A stretch of 6,555 nt of DNA from Bacteroidales bacterium (lineage in GTDB: Bacteria > Bacteroidota > Bacteroidia > Bacteroidales > Tenuifilaceae), in assembly GCA_003531155.1 (NCBI GenBank), contig DQHR01000096.1, forward strand, positions 5,342-11,896. The letters are read 5' to 3'. This document shows, in pieces, positions 1 through 5,333 of the stretch. The position numbers and the translations under genes were made by a program. The first letter of the stretch is position 1, and every line of letters starts with the position of its first letter. Under the pieces are notes generated by a model. That model ran no database searches and was not told where the DNA came from. It was given only the letters and a program-made list of their open reading frames with translations.

Positions 1-753
1 GTTGGTGTAATCATCAAACTCCTTATCACTTGCCCATTTAAAATTAAATATCATTGCACAGAGCATGGACATCACAATTCTTGGTTGCAGAAAATCTTTT
101 TCCGTTTGTTCAAAGACTTCTATGGGCGTTTTAAAACGATATACTGATGGTGTTGGATATATTTTATTCATATCAGTCATACTACCGTCTACATCTTCCC
201 TGTATGGTTGTAAATCACCTGGTGATGAAAGGATTAATTTATCAACACTCACTGAATATTTTGCGGTATAATGTGTAGCCAGAATTCCTCCATAAGAGTG
301 TCCGATTAAAATAACTTTTTTCGCCTTTATTTGAGAATAAATAATTTCGTTAAGATCGTTTAAATGCCTTTCAAAAGAATAATCTTTGGGTTTGGGTAGT
401 CGGTCTGATAAACCTGAGCCAATTTGGTCATATAGGTAAACATTATATCCTTTTTGAGCCACTTCTTTCATCTGGTTGATAATAGCCGAATGAATATACC
501 CTCCTGGTCCACCGTGTAAGAAAATAATGGTTGATTTACTATTCGAAGAATCGCCATCGATTTTTGTATAAGCAATTTTGTATCCATTTTGCATTGTCCA
601 ATACTTTGTATCTGGCCTTGGTTGAATAGGCTTAATGGTTTGTTTTATAGGTATTAAACTCCATATAAAAAGTATAAGTAGAAATATTCCAATGGCGCGA
701 AACGTCCATTTAATAATTCTTCTTAATAACGTCTGTTTTTTCTTTAGTGACAT
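1..753 (-). CDS. Membrane-anchored alpha/beta hydrolase (proline iminopeptidase-like), C-terminus cut by window edge
   Basis: The frame is open from ATG 753 to the left edge, giving 251 residues without a stop, so the C-terminus, including the expected catalytic His, is outside the window. A basic start (MSLKKKQTLLRR) is followed by one hydrophobic segment at about residues 16-35, consistent with an N-in membrane anchor and a catalytic domain outside the cytoplasm. Family motifs are clear: HGGPGG at 80-85 (oxyanion-hole loop typical of S33 / proline iminopeptidase-like enzymes), DQIGSGLSD at 109-117, and the nucleophile elbow GHSYGG at 151-156 with Ser153. The substrate cannot be read; the family includes aminopeptidases, epoxide hydrolases and esterases. 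The gene starts 12 bases after the esterase gene stops, with no strong Shine-Dalgarno, so it is probably last or near last in the acyltransferase operon. Confidence 0.88.
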   Translation of the reverse strand, partial: MSLKKKQTLLRRIIKWTFRAIGIFLLILFIWSLIPIKQTIKPIQPRPDTKYWTMQNGYKIAYTKIDGDSSNSKSTIIFLHGGPGGYIHSAIINQMKEVAQKGYNVYLYDQIGSGLSDRLPKPKDYSFERHLNDLNEIIYSQIKAKKVILIGHSYGGILATHYTAKYSVSVDKLILSSPGDLQPYREDVDGSMTDMNKIYPTPSVYRFKTPIEVFEQTEKDFLQPRIVMSMLCAMIFNFKWASDKEFDDYTN

Positions 754-765
754 AATTTCAATTTT

Positions 766-1608
766 TTAGAAATGTATTTTTTGTTTTTTTAAATATTCAG
801 ACCAATAAACCAATGCTTTTGAGGTGCTAAAAACGGGATTTGATTGATGGTCGGCAAGTGGTGTTAAATAGGAATTATATTCTAAATGTTTTGGGTCAAT
901 TTTTTTCAGCATTTCATTCAATTCGTGAAAACTTGCTATGATGTTTGGATTTTCATTTACACCAGCACTAAAAAACAAATAACTTTCTTCAAGATATTTT
1001 TGCTTCTGAACACTACTTTCTAATTGCCTGATGATTATGTTATCAAAACGCCACGCTGGTGTACTGTAACAAAACCGTGCATTGAACAAACTTGGTTGTT
1101 CTATTAACGTATAGAGTACAAATAACCCTGCCCGTGAATGCCCACTGATGGTTCTATAATTTGTAGTACGATAATTATTATCTACAAACGGAATAAGCTC
1201 ATCTTTGATGAATTTAAGAAAATTGTCGGCTTTGCCAAAGGGACTTGTAGTGTCGCCCGTTTCGGTTTGCATAAAAGGCGGAGTTAAATCTGTTTCTCGT
1301 TTACCCTTATTGTTTAGTATCCCAACAACAATACTTTCAGGAGTTATGTCTGATGATGATAGCGTAAATAGTCTATCGGAAATGTCAAAGTCTAATTTAC
1401 CAGCATCTAACACAAACATTACGGGATACCTCTTATTGGGTTCTTTCGCATAATTCAAAGGTAAATGCACCACTATTTTTCTCTCTTCCTCTAATCTTTC
1501 GGAATACATTTTTGTGAATACTAAGCTATCAATAATTCGTTTTTCTTGTGCCCTTATGTGTCCTAAGATTACAAGAAGTATTGCAAGGAATAATATATAT
1601 TTTTTCAT
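766..1608 (-). CDS. Exported serine esterase/hydrolase, Esterase D-like (PF00756-type)
   Basis: This 280-residue protein has a Sec signal peptide (MKKYILFLAILLVILGHIRAQ, cleavage probably after A20). The mature part resembles the Esterase-D / enterochelin-esterase-like alpha/beta hydrolases: an early strand with YPVMFVLDAG at 61-70, a loop with ELIPFVDNNYR at 137-147, then nucleophile elbow GHSRAG at 156-161 with Ser158. His254 in ADHQSNP near the C-terminus is the likely catalytic His; the acid is less certain (around E219 in GVNEN). It probably hydrolyses an ester in the periplasm or at the cell surface; the substrate is unknown. ATG 1608 directly follows the TAA of the acyltransferase gene (bases 1611-1609) with no spacer. 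The sequence AGAGG lies just upstream inside that gene, so translational coupling is likely. The shared operon suggests it acts on the same envelope ester chemistry. Confidence 0.88.
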   Translation of the reverse strand: MKKYILFLAILLVILGHIRAQEKRIIDSLVFTKMYSERLEEERKIVVHLPLNYAKEPNKRYPVMFVLDAGKLDFDISDRLFTLSSSDITPESIVVGILNNKGKRETDLTPPFMQTETGDTTSPFGKADNFLKFIKDELIPFVDNNYRTTNYRTISGHSRAGLFVLYTLIEQPSLFNARFCYSTPAWRFDNIIIRQLESSVQKQKYLEESYLFFSAGVNENPNIIASFHELNEMLKKIDPKHLEYNSYLTPLADHQSNPVFSTSKALVYWSEYLKKQKIHF

Positions 1609-2709
1609 TTAATCTACCTCTAAGTTGTTTTTGGTGTTTACAGGTATAAGTGACTTTTTTGATATTTTCATTCCAAAAAGCGGTATGAGTATCTTCACTC
1701 TTTTGATAATAAATTCGTAGAGAATAAAACTACCAATGAACGTGCTTAGCAGAACTATCAAAAATTTCAACCATGTATTTATTTCCAGTGGGAATACTAA
1801 CAACGATGCTAAGTAAATCATCACCATGTGCATAATATAAATTGGGTAAGCAGCCATACTTAAATATCTCAACGTTGCACTGTCTTTATTCAAATATTGA
1901 TGAGAAAAAGCGAAAATCGAGAATATCCAAACATTAGACTCCAAAACTAATAGCAGCTGGTGTACTTGCATCTGCGCTGATAACAGACGATTACCATACA
2001 ATACAATAGCAAATGCTAGTAACGCCCACTTCCATTGAAGTAGCAATTTCCAGAATGCATCCCCTGCAAGCATAAAGCAAAATCCAAAAAAGAATGCAAT
2101 CAGTCCCAGAAAGAAACCGTGCCAAGTCATGGCGTACATTTCATAGATGGCGGGTTTAACCAAAACCTGTTCAACCATAAAAATGGCAACAACAACAATT
2201 AAGCCCAGTGGCGTACTGAATAGACGCTTCAATGTATTAACTATTTTTACGTTACCTTTCTGTTTGATATAATAAAGAGCAGGAAGCAGAAGTAGCACAT
2301 AAATAAATATGTTTGCAAGAAACCAAAGATGCCCTGTACTAGGGTAATAGTTGATTTTCTGCGAATAGTGATACTGCAAAAGAAAGATGTGCAAAGGGAC
2401 AATAATAAAAAAGCCAAATACAAACGGGATTAGAATCCTTCTGGTTCTTTCTGTAAGCAGCTGTTTCCAACTCCTATTTTGAAGAGCAAAAAATACGCCC
2501 ATTCCAGATACAAAAAACAAGATAGGTATCCTCCAAACATTAAGCATCGCCATTGCTGGCCATAATGAGGATAAGGACTCTCTGTTGGTAATGAACCAAA
2601 CCATATACCCCCAAGGCTGAAAGCCAATGGCTGTGTGATAAATCAACAGTAAACCAATGGCAATCACCCTTAAAGCGTCAATGTCGTATCTTCTTTCGGT
2701 ATAAGTCAT
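1609..2709 (-). CDS. Acyltransferase 3 family integral membrane protein (OpgC/OafA-like)
   Basis: This 366-residue, strongly hydrophobic protein has about ten membrane segments, the usual size for a stand-alone acyltransferase-3 (PF01757) enzyme. The start RRYDIDALRVIAIGLLLIYH is the family signature; Arg14 and His25 form the R-X10-H pair associated with catalysis. Other family-like stretches are SGMGVFFAL at 68-76, RRILIPFVFGF at 90-100, GHLWFLANIF at 126-135 (like the HLWFL motif of glucan succinyltransferase OpgC/MdoC) and AYPIYIMHM at 287-295. Such enzymes move acyl groups, often acetyl or succinyl, across the inner membrane onto glycans or lipids; the acceptor here is unknown. ATG 2709 puts the signature at the extreme N-terminus, as expected. 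It is the first gene of a three-gene operon, followed with zero spacing by an exported esterase. Confidence 0.9.
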   Translation of the reverse strand: MTYTERRYDIDALRVIAIGLLLIYHTAIGFQPWGYMVWFITNRESLSSLWPAMAMLNVWRIPILFFVSGMGVFFALQNRSWKQLLTERTRRILIPFVFGFFIIVPLHIFLLQYHYSQKINYYPSTGHLWFLANIFIYVLLLLPALYYIKQKGNVKIVNTLKRLFSTPLGLIVVVAIFMVEQVLVKPAIYEMYAMTWHGFFLGLIAFFFGFCFMLAGDAFWKLLLQWKWALLAFAIVLYGNRLLSAQMQVHQLLLVLESNVWIFSIFAFSHQYLNKDSATLRYLSMAAYPIYIMHMVMIYLASLLVFPLEINTWLKFLIVLLSTFIGSFILYEFIIKRVKILIPLFGMKISKKSLIPVNTKNNLEVD

Positions 2710-2747
2710 TTTATGAAAGTTATTTTTAACGTCAGTTCGATTTAAGC

Positions 2748-2837
2748 TGTCATCCTGAGCAGAGCTAAGGATCTAAATGTCTCTACTATAGATGCTTCAC
2801 TCTCCCGCCAATGCGGGACAGGCTGTTCAGCATGACA
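2748..2837. repeat. Intergenic imperfect inverted-repeat element, REP/MITE-like
   Basis: The outer arms tgtcatcctgagcag (2748-2762) and ctgttcagcatgaca (2823-2837) are inverted copies matching at 13 of 15 positions. Inside is a perfect hairpin, tcccgc (2803-2808) / gcggga (2813-2818), with a 4-base loop. The string GTCATCCTGAGC followed by AAGGATCT resembles short repeats I know to be scattered between genes in many Bacteroidota genomes; copy number here cannot be seen from one window. It occupies most of the 186-base gap between the ankyrin lipoprotein gene and the acyltransferase gene and would be transcribed as part of the acyltransferase leader. Confidence 0.65.
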
Positions 2838-2838
2838 T

Positions 2839-2869
2839 CAAATCTAAATTTATAAATATTGAGTATCAA
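2839..2869 (-). promoter_or_regulatory. Predicted Bacteroidota-type promoter for the acyltransferase operon
   Basis: Read on the minus strand there is TTG at 2869-2867, a 20-base spacer, then TAGATTTG at 2846-2839, an exact match to TAnnTTTG. The predicted transcription start falls at about 2832, inside the right arm of the adjacent inverted-repeat element, leaving a leader of about 120 bases before ATG 2709. The -33 area also contains the 8-bp palindrome AATGCATT (2868-2875). Prediction by motif and spacing only. Confidence 0.5.
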
Positions 2870-2895
2870 TGCATTACTCTTAAATCGAGCTCACG

Positions 2896-3459
2896 TTATT
2901 TTAGTAGAGCAGCTACCTGTGGCCTTGTATTTTCAATATACCCCAAATCCAGTTTAAGCCCCATGGGCTCAAGCATTGTCCCTAAACCTTTGTAGATCTC
3001 CCTAACTTCCGTAAAAGAACCAGCAACTGTTTCGTAGGGCGTTTGACCATACTTATTCTTAATTGTTTTATTTGCCCCCTTGCTTAGCAATAGTTTGACA
3101 ATTTCAGGTTTACAAAAGAATGACGCTGTGTGTAGAGCAGTAGAGCCATCATTATTTTGGATATTTAAATCTGCACCTGCATTAATAATCATTGTTGCTA
3201 TTTCTATTTTATCAAAAACAATAGCTGTGATTAAAGGGGTTGAACCATTTATGGGTTCTCTCTTGTCTAAGTTTTTCCCGAACGCAATATGTTGTTTCAG
3301 AACATCCACGTTATTCGTAATAATTGCAGTGTGAATATCTACCGACGGTTCTTTTGCTTCTGTTGAACCTGACTTATTTTGTCCTTTGCAAGAAGTTATT
3401 ACAAAGAGCGAGGCCGCCATTAGGGTGTACATTCCTTTGATTTTAAATTGATTTTTCAT
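2896..3459 (-). CDS. Small ankyrin-repeat lipoprotein
   Basis: This 187-residue protein has a lipoprotein signal peptide: a basic start, a hydrophobic core at about 10-22, and lipobox ITSC with lipidated Cys24. A low-complexity linker (about 25-40) leads into ankyrin repeats: a divergent one at 41-70, good ones at 71-103 (NGSTPLITAI, then INAGADLNIQNN) and 104-136 (DGSTALHTASFF, then LLSKGANKTIKNK), and a fourth, partly degenerate, from 137 (YGQTPYETV). The tail after about 160 is non-repeat. Ankyrin repeats are protein-binding scaffolds, so this is probably a membrane-attached binding protein in the periplasm or outer membrane; no enzyme motif is visible. It starts 39 bases after the small regulator gene, and I see no TAnnTTTG element in that gap, so co-transcription with the DUF2975/HTH pair is likely. 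The partner is unknown. Confidence 0.85.
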   Translation of the reverse strand: MKNQFKIKGMYTLMAASLFVITSCKGQNKSGSTEAKEPSVDIHTAIITNNVDVLKQHIAFGKNLDKREPINGSTPLITAIVFDKIEIATMIINAGADLNIQNNDGSTALHTASFFCKPEIVKLLLSKGANKTIKNKYGQTPYETVAGSFTEVREIYKGLGTMLEPMGLKLDLGYIENTRPQVAALLK

Positions 3460-3498
3460 ATAAATTACTTTTTAAGTTTATTAATAATATAATTGTTG

Positions 3499-3711
3499 TT
3501 ATTGGTCTTTTTCTCTAAATTCCAGAATATCTCCAGGTTGACATTCCAATGCCTTGCAAATTGCTTCCAGGGTACTGAATCGTATTGCTTTAGCTTTTCC
3601 TGTTTTTAAAATGGAAAGATTGGATAAAGTCAAATCAACCTTTTCGGAAAGCTCATTTAGCGACATCTTTCGCTTTGCCATCATTACATCTAAATTTACT
3701 ATTATAGGCAT
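3499..3711 (-). CDS. YozG-like Cro/C1 (XRE) helix-turn-helix regulator
   Basis: This 70-residue single-domain DNA-binding protein starts MPIIVNLDVMMAKRKMSLNE, the characteristic opening of the short YozG-type HTH family. The helix-turn-helix is formed by SLNELSEKV (17-25) and the recognition helix TLSNLSILKTGKAKA (28-42); FSTLEAICKALECQPGDILE (45-64) completes the fold. There is no ligand-binding domain, so sensing must come from elsewhere, plausibly from the membrane protein encoded 2 bases upstream. This DUF2975 + small HTH pairing is a recurrent arrangement (YoaS/YozG in Bacillus). It probably represses or tunes its own operon through the inverted repeat at 4289-4311; that target is inference. 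The direct regulated genes are unknown. Confidence 0.92.
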   Translation of the reverse strand: MPIIVNLDVMMAKRKMSLNELSEKVDLTLSNLSILKTGKAKAIRFSTLEAICKALECQPGDILEFREKDQ

Positions 3712-3713
3712 GG

Positions 3714-4250
3714 CTATATGGTTAGGTCGTTTTCATTTTGAATTTCAACTCCTTTTGAGAATATAGTAGCAATGACATAGATTACAGCCCCCATCAAAAT
3801 AAATGCTTGACTGTCTGCCCAAAATTGATTTAAGTTGTCGGGAACAAAACCGTGATGCATTAAACTTTTAACTAACTGTCTGGCGATGTAACTCAACAGT
3901 CCAATTGAAAGGGTATAATAACTAATTTGCGAAATTTGTCTCGCAACAAAATTGTTGAACGGTTTTGACAAATCCATTTTATGCATTAGTCTGATAACAG
4001 TGTAAAATAGGCAAGCTTTTAAAATTGAAATAATTAGAATAAAGCTATAAACACCAAAAAAAGTCAATTTACTGTCTTTATACATTTCAGTTAAGTCCAA
4101 TTTTTGATAAAGATTTTGGACAAATTCAGGTTTGAACAGACTGAAAAAGAAATTTACTATTAAGCCTCCTGCTTCAATAGACAAGCCTACAAAAATGAGC
4201 CAAGCCACAATGTATAAGCCCCAAAATACGAAATTGTTTGTTTTTGACAT
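3714..4250 (-). CDS. DUF2975 family four-helix membrane protein (YoaS-like)
   Basis: This 178-residue membrane protein has four predicted helices, at about 8-35, 63-90, 108-128 and 147-168. The end GVEIQNENDLTI is the conserved tail of DUF2975 proteins. I start at ATG 4250; GTG 4253, one codon earlier, is also possible, with AAAGAG lying directly upstream. The stop is 2 bases from the ATG of the HTH regulator, so the two are co-translated from one message. In known genomes the pair occurs together widely, and a membrane sensor or sequestering partner for the regulator is the natural idea, but no biochemical function is established from this sequence. There are no catalytic motifs. The predicted promoter lies 26-55 bases upstream. 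Confidence 0.9.
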   Translation of the reverse strand: MSKTNNFVFWGLYIVAWLIFVGLSIEAGGLIVNFFFSLFKPEFVQNLYQKLDLTEMYKDSKLTFFGVYSFILIISILKACLFYTVIRLMHKMDLSKPFNNFVARQISQISYYTLSIGLLSYIARQLVKSLMHHGFVPDNLNQFWADSQAFILMGAVIYVIATIFSKGVEIQNENDLTI

Positions 4251-4275
4251 CACTCTTTAAATTTAAATTATGTCA

Positions 4276-4305
4276 CAAACATAATAAATATTTATTGATA
4301 AACAA
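4276..4305 (-). promoter_or_regulatory. Predicted promoter of the DUF2975-HTH operon
   Basis: On the minus strand TTG at 4305-4303 is followed after 19 bases by TATGTTTG at 4283-4276, an exact TAnnTTTG match with correct spacing for Bacteroidota. Transcription would start near 4270, giving a leader of about 20 bases to ATG 4250. The -33 TTG lies within the right arm of a perfect inverted repeat (4289-4311). Confidence 0.6.
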
Positions 4306-4311
4306 TAAATA
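4289..4311. promoter_or_regulatory. Candidate operator: 9-bp perfect inverted repeat over the -33 box
   Basis: The arms tatttattg (4289-4297) and caataaata (4303-4311) are perfect inverted copies separated by ataaa. Related half-sites recur just upstream, with caataaa at 4324-4330 and tatttatt starting at 4332. The placement over the -33 element suits repression by a dimeric Cro/C1 protein, the obvious candidate being the YozG-like regulator of the same operon. The local sequence is very AT-rich, so chance palindromes are a real concern, although each arm keeps a G/C at its inner end. Confidence 0.45.
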
Positions 4312-4397
4312 ATAATCTTTTTTCAATAAAATATTTATTTGCACTCTGAAAAAGAAGAATGAAATGATAATAGATCTTTGTTCAACTTATTACTATA

Positions 4398-4640
4398 TTA
4401 AGATAAATAATTCCATTTTCTTTCAAATGGTCTCATTATCAATATTATTAAGCACAATTCCCAAAACGCCGGAAGGTTAACCATTTTTATTGACCTTTCA
4501 GCATCGACAGACCTGAAAGCGTCAATCGTAAAATCGTTAGCGAAACGACTTGGTATACCATACCATTCATTATTTTGACACCATAGGATCTTTGACTCTA
4601 GCGAGTCAATAATATTGGTTAATTCACGCAGTTTCAACAT
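4398..4640 (-). CDS. Hypothetical 80-residue ORF, family not recognised
   Basis: ATG 4640 is preceded by GGAG with a 4-base spacer, one of the better Shine-Dalgarno matches in the window, and an in-frame TGA lies just upstream, so the frame is complete. The product has a charged N-terminal half (LRELTNIIDSLESK), several aromatic residues (LWCQNNEWYG at 19-28), a short hydrophobic stretch at about 54-69 (NLPAFWELCLIILI), and ends RPFERKWNYLS. I recognise no domain. The composition is protein-like rather than random, but it stands alone between a region of tiny frames and the DUF2975 promoter, and no promoter motif was found upstream. It may be a real small protein, a fragment of a larger lost gene, or a chance ORF. 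Confidence 0.4.
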   Translation of the reverse strand: MLKLRELTNIIDSLESKILWCQNNEWYGIPSRFANDFTIDAFRSVDAERSIKMVNLPAFWELCLIILIMRPFERKWNYLS

Positions 4641-4648
4641 TGAACTCC

Positions 4649-4669
4649 ATCAGCTCGAGCGACGCTGAT
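4649..4669. repeat. Hairpin immediately upstream of the 80-residue ORF
   Basis: The arms atcagc (4649-4654) and gctgat (4664-4669) are perfectly complementary around a 9-base loop containing CTCGAG. On the minus strand the stem ends directly before the GGAG ribosome-binding site of the ORF at 4640, so folding could affect initiation there. Confidence 0.4.
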
Positions 4670-4859
4670 AGATCTAAATGAAGCCAAGGCTATCCAAACA
4701 GTTCGGCCTTTGCCTCTTAAGTTTTATTGAAAAGAATCGTGCAGCGACAGGAATGGTGAGTTGTTTTGGTTGCCCAGAATACAAGGAGGGAGACATCACA
4801 AAGCATTTTTTTTAAAGTAAAACTTCGTATTTAAACGCTCGAATGTGTAAAACAAAACC
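4670..4859. other. Gene-poor stretch with overlapping tiny frames on both strands
   Basis: No recognisable gene is present. A 45-codon frame runs on the plus strand at 4678-4815 (starts MKPRLSKQFG, contains CFGCPEYKEG) and a 40-codon frame on the minus strand at 4674-4796 (starts MSPSLYSGQP, contains AARFFSIKLKRQR). They are largely antisense to each other, so at most one is likely real; neither has a clear promoter. The local sequence is more GC-rich than the AT-rich spacers on either side. Confidence 0.35.
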
Positions 4860-4886
4860 AGGATTCTTTCGGGATGAAAAAATCCT
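4860..4886 (-). terminator. Terminator-like hairpin closing the orphan minus-strand unit
   Basis: On the minus strand the arms AGGATT-T-TTTC and GAAA-G-AATCCT pair over 11 positions around the loop ATCCC, with one U-G wobble in the middle; the tail reads GGTTTTGTTTT. The same position is a C-A mismatch on the plus strand, so the structure favours a minus-strand RNA. It begins 5 bases after the stop codon at 4894-4892, the usual place for an intrinsic terminator. The T tail is interrupted by a G. Confidence 0.5.
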
Positions 4887-4891
4887 AGCCA

Positions 4892-5106
4892 CTAGGTGCG
4901 GACGAGCCGCCGGAGTGTCAGACTACTGTTATTATGGTTGACGGGACACTTCCCCTTTCGGGTAGGTTTTCTTTCGTCCGTATCAGGTTTAAACTCTCTT
5001 TTTACAGTTCGCTTTATCTCTGATACCCGCTCCTTAATTTGCTGAACCAGCGTTTTAGTTATCCTGCGATTTCTACTCTGCTGCTCTCAACCGACTTTTT
5101 CTCCAT
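4892..5106 (-). pseudogene. Possible small frameshifted gene of unknown family
   Basis: ATG 5106 opens a frame (MEKKSVESSRVEIAG) that meets a TAA after 15 codons. Shifted by one frame, reading continues through RITKTLVQQIKERVSEIKRT, a plausible amphipathic helix, then a basic segment (DERKPTRKGKCP), and ends LTLRRLVRT at the stop 4894-4892. The joined product would be about 72 residues and highly charged. The second frame has no in-frame ATG and is open from 5086. A promoter match (5173-5203) and a terminator-like hairpin (4860-4886) bracket it. It could be the broken remnant of a mobile-element gene, a sequencing frameshift in a real small gene, or a chance frame over a noncoding RNA. I do not recognise the family. 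Confidence 0.3.
4895..5026. other. GC-rich segment with nested long-range inverted repeats (possible structured RNA)
   Basis: Several pairings can be drawn on the plus-strand sequence. The closing stem 4895-4905 / 4974-4984 has 11 pairs including two G-U (core cggacga / tcgtccg). Inside it lie the stem 4912-4919 / 4945-4952 with 8 pairs including one G-U, and the small hairpin 4953-4955 / 4960-4962, giving a three-way-junction layout. A further stem, gtatcag 4980-4986 / ctgatac 5020-5026, overlaps the closing stem and would be an alternative to it. On the minus strand the small hairpin reads CCC-GAAA-GGG, a GNRA-type loop. The first 100 bases from 4881 are 54% G+C, well above the surroundings. 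It matches no RNA family I can name. Confidence 0.4.
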
Positions 5107-5172
5107 TTTACTGAAAACTAGTTTCGGTCTTTACATCTCAAGGGCAAACCTTTTATCGCTCATCTGATAGAA

Positions 5173-5203
5173 CAAATTTACATCGGGAAGAACCCCATTT
5201 CAA
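5173..5203 (-). promoter_or_regulatory. Predicted promoter of the orphan minus-strand unit
   Basis: On the minus strand TTG at 5203-5201, a 20-base spacer and TAAATTTG at 5180-5173 match the Bacteroidota promoter consensus exactly. Transcription would start near 5167 and run into the small frameshifted frame and the GC-rich structured segment. A 10-codon frame (MSDKRFALEM, 5163-5131) begins almost at the predicted start; its meaning is unclear. Confidence 0.45.
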
Positions 5204-5298
5204 GTATATTATCGATTTGATATTCACTAGATTTAAACAGGAGTAGTTAACAATTGTTTATAACGTACAAAGTTCTTGTTACAGCTACATTTGAGCGG
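5204..5298. other. AT-rich spacer without recognised features
   Basis: I see no ORF of note, promoter match or strong repeat here. It separates the idi terminator from the orphan unit promoter. The whole gene-poor interval between the DUF2975 start and the idi stop (4251-5333) is described piecewise in the neighbouring entries. Confidence 0.5.
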
Positions 5299-5320
5299 AA
5301 AAAAATCAAGTTAAATTGAT
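5299..5320 (-). terminator. Weak intrinsic terminator after idi
   Basis: On the minus strand ATCAA, a 6-base loop and TTGAT form a 5-bp stem followed at once by seven T residues (complement of 5299-5305). It lies 13 bases past the idi stop codon. The stem is short and AT-rich, so termination may be partial. Confidence 0.5.
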
Positions 5321-5333
5321 GATATTAACAATT

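Noticed and set aside
65..271. 68-codon plus-strand open frame
   Set aside because: It lies antisense inside the alpha/beta hydrolase gene, whose motifs are unmistakable.
1205..1453. 82-codon plus-strand open frame
   Set aside because: It is an antisense shadow of the exported esterase gene and has no recognisable domain.
2430..2627. 65-codon minus-strand frame
   Set aside because: It is an out-of-frame overlap within the acyltransferase gene, which carries the family signature in the other frame.
2792..2995. 67-codon plus-strand frame
   Set aside because: It runs from the repeat element into the antisense of the ankyrin gene; the composition reflects the repeat.
3080..3334. 84-codon plus-strand frame
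   Set aside because: It is antisense to the ankyrin repeats, which are clear on the minus strand.
3554..3766. 70-codon plus-strand frame
   Set aside because: It is antisense to the HTH regulator and the end of the DUF2975 gene, both well supported.
4860..5210. Group II intron, retron, tmRNA or RNase P RNA
   Set aside because: I found no intron domain V-like motif, no reverse transcriptase gene nearby, and none of the conserved RNase P or tmRNA segments I would recognise.
4380..5330. Insertion sequence or conjugative-element end
   Set aside because: There is no transposase, integrase or relaxase frame and no matching terminal inverted or direct repeats; a decayed remnant is possible but cannot be shown.
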